Shown here in pieces: positions 1 to 5,280 of a stretch of DNA of 6,768 bases (its first letter is position 1; the number at the start of each line of letters is the position of its first letter). Under the pieces are notes generated by a model. It did not search any database. It was not told where the DNA came from and saw only the letters and a program-made list of their open reading frames with translations. The stretch comes from Prevotellaceae bacterium (GTDB taxonomy: Bacteria; Bacteroidota; Bacteroidia; Bacteroidales; UBA932), in the NCBI GenBank assembly GCA_031264645.1, contig JAISDR010000213.1:1-6768 (forward strand), read 5' to 3'. Position numbers and translations under genes: made by a program.

Positions 1-95
1 CCCAGCAGGGCTATGCCTCTCAGCGAATCCAGTATCCGGTAGCGTCCGGTGCGTGTTACAGGTACGATTATGTCCTGCGAAAATTGAGTCTGCAT
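1..95 (-). CDS. N-terminal fragment of a multi-pass membrane protein (DUF418/DUF1624 acyltransferase-like), cut by the window edge
   Basis: Reading the complement from an ATG at 95-93 gives 31 codons open to the window edge. The end of the fragment reads RYRILDSLRGIALLG. An R-x-x-x-x-D-(S/A)-L-R-G-(I/F)-A-(L/I)-(L/M)-G motif leading into the first membrane helix is typical of DUF418, DUF1624 and heparan-alpha-glucosaminide N-acetyltransferase-like membrane proteins, which are thought to move acyl groups across the inner membrane. The start is supported by a Bacteroidota promoter element about 70 nt upstream and by an AT-rich leader carrying a duplicated 9-mer. The gene diverges from the rest of the window. 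The family call rests on about 15 residues, so the exact subfamily and substrate are open; the reading frame itself is convincing. Confidence 0.7.
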   Translation of the reverse strand, partial: MQTQFSQDIIVPVTRTGRYRILDSLRGIALL

Positions 96-115
96 TGATA
101 ATTAACTGATAATTA
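96..115 (-). repeat. Duplicated 9-mer directly before the start codon
   Basis: TGATAATTA occurs at 96-104 and again at 107-115 on the plus strand, separated by AC. Read in the direction of the membrane-protein gene this is TAATTATCA twice, the second copy touching the ATG. It lies where a Shine-Dalgarno would be in other bacteria, and no such sequence is present. Similar AT-rich duplications precede other genes in this window. Confidence 0.7.
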
Positions 116-164
116 TTTATTATAACCTTAGCGCTTTCTATAGATACCGTGCTTTTTTCCGCGG

Positions 165-172
165 CAAAGGTA
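165..172 (-). promoter_or_regulatory. Predicted Bacteroidota -7 promoter element for the left-hand membrane-protein gene
   Basis: The complement reads TACCTTTG, an exact match to the Bacteroidota -7 consensus TAnnTTTG. A 19-nt spacer separates it from TTCG at 195-192, a 3-of-4 match to the -33 consensus TTTG. Transcription would start near position 160 and leave a leader of about 65 nt. The match and the position ahead of a gene are seen directly; activity is inferred. Confidence 0.5.
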
Positions 173-238
173 ATATTTTTATTATATAAACCGAATTTGA
201 TTTGAATAACAGTTTTTAGATACACAGCTTAACAAAAA

Positions 239-251
239 GCTCTGAAAGAGC
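239..251. repeat. Small perfect hairpin
   Basis: GCTCT at 239-243 and AGAGC at 247-251 are perfect complements around a GAA triloop. A competing arm pair, AGCTT (226-230) with AAGCT (237-241), overlaps it. This is the leftmost member of the palindrome cluster and weak on its own. Confidence 0.4.
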
Positions 252-262
252 GATATCATTAG

Positions 263-282
263 CACAGTGGCAACGCCCTGTG
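263..282. repeat. Imperfect hairpin
   Basis: CACAG (263-267) pairs with CTGTG (278-282). Inside it GG (269-270) pairs with CC (276-277), with T268 bulged and CAACG as the loop. The right arm region (273-281) could instead pair with 313-321, which is part of the next hairpin. Confidence 0.45.
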
Positions 283-306
283 TGGAAAATGTACCCTCAC
301 CGTTAA

Positions 307-351
307 ACCCTAACAGGGTGTAATCAGTTTTGTTTCATTTGATTACGCCCT
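307..351. repeat. Twelve-bp hairpin overlapping a smaller palindrome
   Basis: AGGGTGTAATCA (315-326) pairs along its full length with TGATTACGCCCT (340-351), with a single G-T wobble at 319/347 and a 13-nt loop. The left arm also belongs to a local palindrome, ACCCT (307-311) with AGGGT (315-319), so two folds compete. The 12-bp stem is the longest uninterrupted stem in the region. Confidence 0.6.
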
Positions 352-357
352 TACATC

Positions 358-382
358 ATTGCCGTCAGCTTCAGCTGACGGA
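358..382. repeat. REP-like palindromic element, copy 1
   Basis: CCGTCAGCT (362-370) and AGCTGACGG (373-381) form a perfect 9-bp inverted repeat around a TC loop. Including the flanks ATTG and A, this 25-nt unit matches the complement of 429-453 at 24 of 25 positions; the only difference is in the loop. From memory, palindromes of this kind are dispersed between genes in Bacteroidales genomes. That is recollection, not something shown by this window. Confidence 0.8.
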
Positions 383-394
383 TAAGAAAATGCA

Positions 395-406
395 GGGCTA
401 AAGCCC
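395..406. repeat. Central palindrome between the two REP-like copies
   Basis: GGGCT (395-399) and AGCCC (402-406) form a perfect 5-bp inverted repeat around AA. Its core GCTAAAGC is identical to the core of copy 2, and copy 1 on the complement carries GCTGAAGC. The three palindromes therefore share a loop-proximal core although their outer arms differ. Confidence 0.6.
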
Positions 407-428
407 AAAGACAGGATGTTCAAAAAGT

Positions 429-453
429 TCCGTCAGCTAAAGCTGACGGCAAT
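429..453. repeat. REP-like palindromic element, copy 2 (inverted relative to copy 1)
   Basis: CCGTCAGCT (430-438) and AGCTGACGG (441-449) form a perfect 9-bp inverted repeat around AA. With its flanks, the unit is the reverse complement of the 358-382 element except for one loop base, and 46 nt lie between the copies. Head-to-head paired REP elements of this type resemble the BIME arrangement known from enterobacteria. Confidence 0.8.
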
Positions 454-503
454 ATTTTATCACAAGATATTAAGAAAACAGTCAATTTATTCCACAACAA
501 TTC

Positions 504-535
504 CTAAGAGCGCTGGCGTGCCAGCCAACTCTTAG
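504..535. repeat. Two-tier hairpin
   Basis: An outer 7-bp stem CTAAGAG (504-510) with CTCTTAG (529-535) encloses an inner 6-bp stem GCTGGC (512-517) with GCCAGC (520-525). They are separated by a small asymmetric internal loop (C511 against C526-A527-A528). It is GC-rich at the tip and unrelated in sequence to the CCGTCAGCT pair. No T-tract follows on either strand, so it is not a standard intrinsic terminator. Confidence 0.65.
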
Positions 536-619
536 TTCTTAACTGTAAAAGGCATTACCTTGCGCCGTCAGTTTTTTATGGCTCGCAGATTTTTTTTTTA
601 TTGTTTTTGAAAAAAACAT

Positions 620-627
620 TAACTTTG
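620..627 (+). promoter_or_regulatory. Predicted Bacteroidota -7 promoter element for the DUF4783 gene
   Basis: TAACTTTG is an exact match to TAnnTTTG. Upstream is a T-rich tract with no clear TTTG at the usual 19-21 nt spacing. Transcription would begin near 632 and leave a leader of only about 43 nt, almost all of it taken up by the hairpin at 634-657. Confidence 0.6.
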
Positions 628-633
628 CATCCT

Positions 634-657
634 AAAAGTCGCAATTTGCGGGCTTTT
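634..657 (+). promoter_or_regulatory. Stem-loop at the predicted 5' end of the DUF4783 mRNA
   Basis: AAAAG (634-638) pairs with CTTTT (653-657) and CGCA (640-643) with TGCG (647-650). The loop is ATT, and T639 lies opposite G651-G652, where a G-U pair plus one bulged G is possible. The stem of about 10 bp starts within a few nucleotides of the expected transcription start and ends 17 nt before the start codon. A 5'-terminal stem-loop can stabilise an mRNA or respond to a ligand or protein; which applies here is unknown. Confidence 0.5.
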
Positions 658-674
658 AACTAAACAATAATGAA

Positions 675-1079
675 ATGAGAGTTTTTTGTACGATTACTTT
701 GATGTTGGTTTCCCTGTTTGCTGCAGCGCAGATAGAGGAAAAAATTGAATGTGAGGAGATTGTTAACGCCATAAAGAATGCTCAGGCAACGGAACTGTCT
801 CCCTATCTGGCAAATTCGGTCGAATGTGACATATTCGGCAAGAGCAATGTGTATAGCAAAGCCCAGACCATACAGGTGATGAAAGATTTCTTTACTCAAA
901 ATAAGCCAAAGCAATTTACTGTAAATCATCAGGGCGGGCAGGGCGAAACAAGGTTTTTCATAGGCACGTATAAGACCATCACCGGAAAAAAGTACCGGAT
1001 AACATGCCATGTCAAGAAGGAAACCGGTAAAGATGATATGCTTAGACAAATCAGAATTGAAGATAATACCGACAAGTAG
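675..1079 (+). CDS. Secreted DUF4783 family protein
   Basis: The 134-residue product starts with a clear Sec signal peptide: basic Arg2, a hydrophobic stretch over residues 4-15, and AAA before Gln19, so signal peptidase I probably cuts after Ala18. The mature protein of about 116 residues resembles DUF4783, a Bacteroidota family of small exported proteins with an NTF2/cystatin-like fold and no known biochemical role. Visible hallmarks are the early helix IVNAIKNAQATELSPYL, the segment VECDIFGKSNVYSKAQ with a helix after it, and strands around GETRFFIGTY and KYRITCHV near the end. It probably acts in the periplasm. The ATG at 675 overlaps a three-codon ORF (ATG AAA TGA, 670-678). The gene has its own promoter and a hairpin after its stop, so it appears monocistronic. 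Gene call is sure, family fairly sure, function unknown. Confidence 0.85.
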   Translation: MRVFCTITLMLVSLFAAAQIEEKIECEEIVNAIKNAQATELSPYLANSVECDIFGKSNVYSKAQTIQVMKDFFTQNKPKQFTVNHQGGQGETRFFIGTYKTITGKKYRITCHVKKETGKDDMLRQIRIEDNTDK

Positions 1080-1128
1080 GGACAGGGCATGTCCTTGTCC
1101 ATGCATCCCTTCAATATTTTTATTTTTT
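1078..1128 (+). terminator. Probable terminator after the DUF4783 gene, with two competing folds
   Basis: Fold A pairs GGACAGGG (1080-1087) with CCTTGTCC (1093-1100), 8 bp with one G-U and a 5-nt loop. Fold B pairs AGGGA (1078-1082) with TCCCT (1106-1110) and GCATG (1087-1091) with CATGC (1100-1104). The folds exclude each other. A broken T-tract runs over 1115-1128. It is 14 nt from fold A, too far for a textbook intrinsic terminator, but only 4 nt from fold B. The outer arm of fold B includes the last two bases of the stop codon. Confidence 0.45.
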
Positions 1129-1138
1129 AAAAATATCT

Positions 1139-1146
1139 TACTTTTG
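1139..1146 (+). promoter_or_regulatory. Predicted Bacteroidota -7 promoter element for korA
   Basis: TACTTTTG matches TAnnTTTG exactly. The upstream tract is T/A-rich without a clear -33 TTTG. Transcription would start around 1152, giving a leader of about 70 nt to the ATG at 1221. That leader contains back-to-back TTTATTG repeats (1153-1159, 1160-1166) overlapping two ATTGG units (1163-1172). The placement argues for 1221 rather than the upstream TTG at 1164 as the translation start. Confidence 0.55.
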
Positions 1147-1220
1147 TCCCCGTTTATTGTTTATTGGATTGGATTTTCAACGGAGTTGAAGATTTTGTAT
1201 TAATTAATTTGTTGTTTTTT

Positions 1221-3080
1221 ATGGAAAAACAATCTATAGAAACGGAAGACATCGTAATCCGTTTTTCAGGCGATTCCGGAGATGGGATGCAGTTAACCGG
1301 AACGCTTTTTGCCGATACAGCCGCTTTTTCAGGCAGCGGCGTCTCTACTTTTCCCGATTTTCCTGCTGAAATTCGCGCTCCACAGGGGAGTCTTGCCGGC
1401 GTTTCGGGCTTTCAGGTTCATGTCGGGAGCGGCGAAATCAGGACTCCCGGAGACTTTTGCGACGTTCTTATCGCCATGAATCCTGCCGCACTGAAGTCCA
1501 ATGCACACTGGACAAAACCCACGTCAAGCATAATTGTCGATTCCGACCTGTTTACCGAAAAAAACATCGAAAAGGCGGGAATCAGGGGCGCGGATATTTT
1601 TGAGGCGCTGAAACTGACTGACAGGCACATAATATACGCCCCGATAACGACGCTCACAAAAGAATGTCTTGCCGGTTCCGAACTCGACAATAAATCCAAA
1701 CTGCGGAGCAAGAACATGTTCGCTCTCGGAATATGCTTCTATCTGTTCAATCAGCCGCTGACTTATGCCGAAAAGTATTTCGAAAGCAGATTCAGGAAAA
1801 AGCCTCAGTATATCGAACCTAACAGGCTTGTATTGAGGGGAGGATACAATTATGCAGCCAATATACAGGCGATTCCGAACACGTACAGGATAAAGGTCTC
1901 GAATCCCAAAAAGGGACTTTACAGGAACATACACGGAAATCAGGCTACTGCATGGGGCTTGATTGCCGCTTCCGAAAAATCGGGACTGCCGCTGTTTTGC
2001 GGCTCGTATCCCATAACTCCCGCCACGGGAATTTTGGAAGAACTTGCGATAAGGAAAGATTTGGGAGTAAAAACCCTTCAGGTCGAGGACGAAATCGCCG
2101 GAATCTGTACCGCCATAGGAGCCGCATTTGCCGGAAATCTTGCCGTTACGACGACCTCGGGACCGGGCTTGTCGCTGAAATCGGAAGCTCTGGGTCTGGC
2201 TGTCATGGCAGAACTGCCGGTGGTGATTGTCGACGTGCAGCGGGGAGGACCGTCTACCGGATTGCCCACCAAGACAGAGCAGTCGGACCTCTCGCAGGCT
2301 CTCTGGGGACGCAACGGGGAATGTCCGCTAATCGTAATGTCGGCGCAGTCGCCCGCCGACTGTTTCGGTAAAGCGTTTCTGGCGGCGAAGCTCGCACTGG
2401 AACACATGACGCCGGTAATCCTGCTTTCCGACGGTTTCATTGCAAACGGTTCGGAGCCGTGGCTGATTCCCTCGACCGCGGATTTTCCCGACATAAAGCC
2501 GCCGACAGTTCCCGAAGGTACAGCCGGTTACATGCCGTACGCAAGGGATGCGGAACGGCTGGCGCGATTCTGGGCAATCCCCGGAACGCCGGGTCTGGAA
2601 CACCGCATCGGAGGTCTGGAAAAGGATTCCCTCAAGGGCTCGCCATCTACCGACCCTCAAAATCACCAGCTTATGGTTGACACAAGAGCGGCGAAGGTAG
2701 CCAGAGTCGCCGATTTCATTCCCGAACAGGAAATAATCGGAAACAGCGAGGGCAATCTGCTTGTCGTGGGCTGGGGAGGCACATTCGGGCATCTCTATAC
2801 TGCTGTAAGTCAAATGCAGGCAGAAGGCAAAGACCTCAGTCTGGCGCACTTTAACCACATCTGTCCGCTTCCAAAGAATACGGAAAGCATATTCGGGAAA
2901 TTCAGGAACATCATAGTTTGCGAACTCAATTCGGGACAGTTCGCCAATTATCTGAGAATGAAATATCCGCATACCGTTTTTCAACAGTATAACAAGGTGC
3001 AGGGCTTGCCTTTCACGGTGATTGAGCTTGTGGAAAAGTTTAATTCATTATTATCAAAACAGATAAAAGACGTTTTATGA
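1221..3080 (+). CDS. korA: 2-oxoacid:ferredoxin oxidoreductase, fused gamma-alpha subunit (KorA type)
   Basis: The 619-residue protein is the large subunit of the enzyme that decarboxylates a 2-oxoacid, most likely 2-oxoglutarate, to the acyl-CoA and passes electrons to ferredoxin. Residues about 10-190 are the gamma (CoA-handling) domain with GDSGDGMQ at 17-24. From about 239 comes the pyrimidine-binding alpha domain with YPITPAT at 263-269, Glu289 in QVEDEIAG (the expected thiamine-diphosphate-activating glutamate region), TSGPGLSLKSEALGLA near 308-324, and RGGPSTGLPTKTEQSDL from 341. The C-terminal ~110 residues carry VVGWGGTFG and HFNHICPLP, typical of the core domain II. Fusion order and length fit two-subunit KorAB enzymes. 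ATG 1221 is chosen because the motif-bearing domain begins right after it; an in-frame TTG at 1164 would add 19 unconserved residues. The stop overlaps korB (ATGA), so the two are translationally coupled. Substrate is inferred from family resemblance only. Confidence 0.95.
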   Translation: MEKQSIETEDIVIRFSGDSGDGMQLTGTLFADTAAFSGSGVSTFPDFPAEIRAPQGSLAGVSGFQVHVGSGEIRTPGDFCDVLIAMNPAALKSNAHWTKPTSSIIVDSDLFTEKNIEKAGIRGADIFEALKLTDRHIIYAPITTLTKECLAGSELDNKSKLRSKNMFALGICFYLFNQPLTYAEKYFESRFRKKPQYIEPNRLVLRGGYNYAANIQAIPNTYRIKVSNPKKGLYRNIHGNQATAWGLIAASEKSGLPLFCGSYPITPATGILEELAIRKDLGVKTLQVEDEIAGICTAIGAAFAGNLAVTTTSGPGLSLKSEALGLAVMAELPVVIVDVQRGGPSTGLPTKTEQSDLSQALWGRNGECPLIVMSAQSPADCFGKAFLAAKLALEHMTPVILLSDGFIANGSEPWLIPSTADFPDIKPPTVPEGTAGYMPYARDAERLARFWAIPGTPGLEHRIGGLEKDSLKGSPSTDPQNHQLMVDTRAAKVARVADFIPEQEIIGNSEGNLLVVGWGGTFGHLYTAVSQMQAEGKDLSLAHFNHICPLPKNTESIFGKFRNIIVCELNSGQFANYLRMKYPHTVFQQYNKVQGLPFTVIELVEKFNSLLSKQIKDVL

Positions 3081-4105
3081 CAACAAAATACGCATCACAG
3101 GATTTTAAGAGCGATCAGGAAGTTAAATGGTGTCCGGGCTGCGGCGATCATGCCATACTTGCCGCCGTTCAAAAGGCTTTGCCGGAGGTCGCCGAAATAC
3201 TCGAATACAAAAAAGAGCGCTTCACTTTTGTTTCGGGAATAGGCTGTTCCTCGCGCTTTCCATATTATGTTAATACTTACGGATTTCACGGCATCCACGG
3301 GAGGGCGGCGGCTATTGCCACGGGAATCAAGGTGGCGAATCCCGCTCTCAGCGTCTGGCAGATAACGGGCGACGGAGACGCTCTGGCAATCGGCGGAAAT
3401 CACTTTATCCATGCAGTCAGAAGGAATATTGACCTGAACATCATACTGTTCGACAATCAGATATACGGCTTGACCAAGGGACAGTATTCTCCCACGTCGC
3501 GGCTCGGCACGGTTACAAAAACGTCTCCTTTCGGGACGGTGGAGCACCCTTTTGTTCCGGGAGAGATAGTTCTGGGCGCCCGCGGCACGTTTTTTGCACG
3601 TACGCTCGACTCGGACGTCAAGCTGACCGCCGAATGTCTTGTCGCTTCGGCAAGGCACGATGGAACTTCCGTTACGACGGTACTGCAAAACTGCGTGATA
3701 TTCAACGACGGAATTCACAGGGAATATGCCGACAGGGAGGTCAGGGACGAGCGCACGATTGTTTTACATCACGGAGAGCCAATGATATACGGCAAAAACA
3801 GGGACAAGGGTCTGATGATTGATTACGAGAATCTAAGCTTGAAGTCGGTAAAAATCGGGGAAAACGGTATCACGGAGAAGGACATACTGGTTCACAATAT
3901 GGAAAATCCCAATCCCGGAATACACATGATGCTGGTTAACATGAAGTTTCCCGACTTTCCCGTGGCGCTCGGAGTGATAAGGGCGGTAAAGGATTCGACA
4001 TACGACGACAATGTGCGCGAACAGATAGAACGAAGCCGCCAGCACCCTGTCTGCTCAAGCGTCGACGATTTGCTGAGAAGCGGCTCGACATGGACGATTG
4101 AGTGA
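3077..4105 (+). CDS. korB: 2-oxoacid:ferredoxin oxidoreductase, beta subunit (KorB type)
   Basis: The 342-residue protein is the thiamine-diphosphate-binding, iron-sulfur-carrying partner of KorA in the cytoplasm. The cofactor motif starts with GDGD at 98-101 and ends at Asn127 in FDNQIYG, the usual spacing for the GDG-X(n)-N magnesium/ThDP motif. Four cysteines fit the single [4Fe-4S] cluster of this family: Cys19 and Cys22 in CPGCG, Cys57 in GIGCSSR and Cys206 in LQNCVIF. YGFHGIHGRAAAIATG (about 68-83) and YGLTKGQYSPTS (130-141) are also typical. The start ATG lies inside the korA stop as ATGA, giving a 4-nt overlap and expected 1:1 synthesis. No separate gamma, delta or ferredoxin-domain gene lies nearby, consistent with the compact KorAB architecture, which uses a free ferredoxin. 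Confidence 0.95.
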   Translation: MTTKYASQDFKSDQEVKWCPGCGDHAILAAVQKALPEVAEILEYKKERFTFVSGIGCSSRFPYYVNTYGFHGIHGRAAAIATGIKVANPALSVWQITGDGDALAIGGNHFIHAVRRNIDLNIILFDNQIYGLTKGQYSPTSRLGTVTKTSPFGTVEHPFVPGEIVLGARGTFFARTLDSDVKLTAECLVASARHDGTSVTTVLQNCVIFNDGIHREYADREVRDERTIVLHHGEPMIYGKNRDKGLMIDYENLSLKSVKIGENGITEKDILVHNMENPNPGIHMMLVNMKFPDFPVALGVIRAVKDSTYDDNVREQIERSRQHPVCSSVDDLLRSGSTWTIE

Positions 4106-4117
4106 ATTATGAATTAT
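4104..4117 (+). repeat. Tandem heptamer at the korB/protease junction
   Basis: GAATTAT occurs twice in direct succession (4104-4110 and 4111-4117), beginning inside the korB stop codon and covering the first possible protease start (ATG 4109). The following 40 nt are A-rich and contain three more in-frame ATGs. The segment looks like a duplicated spacer rather than conserved coding sequence. Confidence 0.65.
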
Positions 4118-4147
4118 GGTAAGATGAATAATAAAATGAAAAATAAG

Positions 4148-5272
4148 ATGAAAAAAGAGTATGAACTGCAAAAGCATGTGAACCTCACGGGTATGCTTTG
4201 TTTACTGTGCCTGTTTTTTTCGTGCAGTCACAGGGATGAAAAACCTCCGCTGAAAACAAGGACTGTTATTGTCTATATGGTTGGCGACAATACCTTAAAC
4301 TCTTATGTAGAGGAGGATATAAACGAAATGGAACGCGGATGGAAAAACAGTTTCGACGGCGACCTGATTGTTTATGTCGACCAGACACGGGTCAGCCCGT
4401 ATGTGTTGAAAATCTCCAGCGACAGGTCAACGGATATTGTTTCCAAAGAAGTGATGAAATATTCCGAACAGAATTCGAGTTCGATAGAAGTCATGGAAAA
4501 GGTAATTTCGGATATAAAAAGCATGTATCCGGCAAAGTCGTACGGCTTGGTACTCTGGTCTCATGCCAATGGCTGGTTTCCGGCTTCGACCTCGAGAATC
4601 AGCAAATCTTTCGGCGACGACGGCGGCGCAAGCATGAATATCCCGGACCTTGCCGGGCTGACGGGAAAATACGACTTCTTTCTTTTCGACGCATGCGACA
4701 TGATGGGCGTCGAGCCGGTATACGAACTGCGGAATAATGCCGACTATATCATCGGCTCGGTTACCGAAATTCTGGCGGGCGGTTTCCCCTATAACGATAT
4801 TCTGGAGTTTCTGTTTGAGGAAAATGCAGACCTTGCTTCCGCGTGCCGGAAATTCATGGAACTCTACAGGTCATATTCCCGTCCCGATATGCAAACGGCG
4901 GCGCTGTCGGTCGTGAAAACCGAAGATATGGACAATATCGCTTCCGTGTCGAGAAGCCTGATTCAGAAATACAGGGACAATATTGGAAATATCGACGTAT
5001 CGCAAATCCAGAAATACGATTCGAACGACGTTACGCTGATTTTTGATTTCCTTGACTTTATGGAGAATATCGCCGGGGACGACCCCGAACTGCAGACTTT
5101 GCGCAGGCACCTGCAATCTGCCGTCGTATTCGAAGACCATACTCCCTGGATACTCAGTGAGTTCGAAATAAAGAGAAGCTGCGGGCTGAGCTGTTATATT
5201 CCGGGACAAAACATGAATCTTGACTATGCATACAGAAACACGTCGTGGTACAAAACAGTCTACAACAATTAA
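4148..5272 (+). CDS. Clostripain-family (C11) cysteine peptidase, predicted lipoprotein
   Basis: Clan CD C11 peptidases cut after basic residues. Here the expected dyad is visible: His139 in LVLWSHANGW and Cys183 in FLFDACDMMG, each after a hydrophobic strand; VIVYMVGDNTLN forms the first strand. The N-terminus carries MLCLLCLFFSC, a hydrophobic stretch ending in a lipobox-like cysteine (Cys26), so the protein is probably lipidated and anchored to a membrane facing the periplasm or surface. Four in-frame ATGs exist (4109, 4124, 4136, 4148). I prefer 4148 because it gives MKKEYELQK, a normal charged n-region; the 13 extra residues from 4109 fall in repeat-derived A-rich DNA. The length of 374 residues is close to other Bacteroidota C11 enzymes, some of which activate toxins (fragipain); the substrate here is unknown. 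It sits between korB and sbcD without a visible promoter. Confidence 0.88.
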   Translation: MKKEYELQKHVNLTGMLCLLCLFFSCSHRDEKPPLKTRTVIVYMVGDNTLNSYVEEDINEMERGWKNSFDGDLIVYVDQTRVSPYVLKISSDRSTDIVSKEVMKYSEQNSSSIEVMEKVISDIKSMYPAKSYGLVLWSHANGWFPASTSRISKSFGDDGGASMNIPDLAGLTGKYDFFLFDACDMMGVEPVYELRNNADYIIGSVTEILAGGFPYNDILEFLFEENADLASACRKFMELYRSYSRPDMQTAALSVVKTEDMDNIASVSRSLIQKYRDNIGNIDVSQIQKYDSNDVTLIFDFLDFMENIAGDDPELQTLRRHLQSAVVFEDHTPWILSEFEIKRSCGLSCYIPGQNMNLDYAYRNTSWYKTVYNN

Positions 5273-5278
5273 CAATTA
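5265..5278 (+). repeat. Tandem heptamer before the sbcD start
   Basis: ACAATTA occurs twice without a gap (5265-5271, 5272-5278). It starts in the last codons of the protease gene, covers its TAA stop and ends two A's before the sbcD ATG. No Shine-Dalgarno is present. It resembles the tandem at 4104-4117 in unit length and AATTA core. Confidence 0.65.
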
Positions 5279-5280
5279 AA

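Larger units (their letters stand above)
96..674. other. Divergent intergenic region with two outward promoters and a palindrome cluster
   Basis: No convincing protein gene lies here on either strand. The region separates the leftward membrane-protein gene from the rightward DUF4783 gene. Each flank has a TAnnTTTG promoter element (165-172 leftward, 620-627 rightward). The middle, about 239-535, holds at least seven short inverted repeats in about 300 nt, listed separately. I found no further exact TAnnTTTG element on either strand within the palindrome cluster, so there is no sequence support for an independent small RNA, although one cannot be excluded. The 590-620 stretch is almost pure T and A and merges into the DUF4783 promoter. 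Confidence 0.75.

Noticed and set aside
239..535. CRISPR array
   Set aside because: Repeats are palindromic, differ from one another, are irregularly spaced and in opposite orientations, and no cas genes are present.
561..599. Intrinsic terminator (TGCG/CGCA stem followed by a T-tract)
   Set aside because: The stem is only about six pairs with a bulge and a 13-nt loop, and no plus-strand gene lies upstream to terminate. The T-rich stretch is better explained as AT-rich promoter DNA of the DUF4783 gene.
96..660. tRNA, rRNA or known riboswitch in the long intergenic region
   Set aside because: I see no cloverleaf with a T-loop motif, no rRNA-like conserved stretch and no recognisable riboswitch core.
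660..1106. 148-codon reading frame on the minus strand opposite the DUF4783 gene
   Set aside because: It is fully antisense to a gene with a good signal peptide and family match, has no promoter element or recognisable domain, and would run through the DUF4783 leader hairpin.
1164..1220. Upstream TTG start extending KorA by 19 residues
   Set aside because: The added residues are hydrophobic and unlike the family; TTG is rarer than ATG; the start lies only about a dozen nucleotides from the predicted transcription start; the conserved domain begins right after ATG 1221.
2328..2984. 218-codon minus-strand frame within korA
   Set aside because: It is a shadow of the strongly conserved korA coding sequence, without recognisable domain content. 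The same applies to the minus-strand frames inside korB, the protease and sbcD.
5245..5280. Upstream GTG start extending SbcD by 12 residues
   Set aside because: It would overlap the protease gene, while SbcD proteins begin with the metal-binding strand found directly after ATG 5281.
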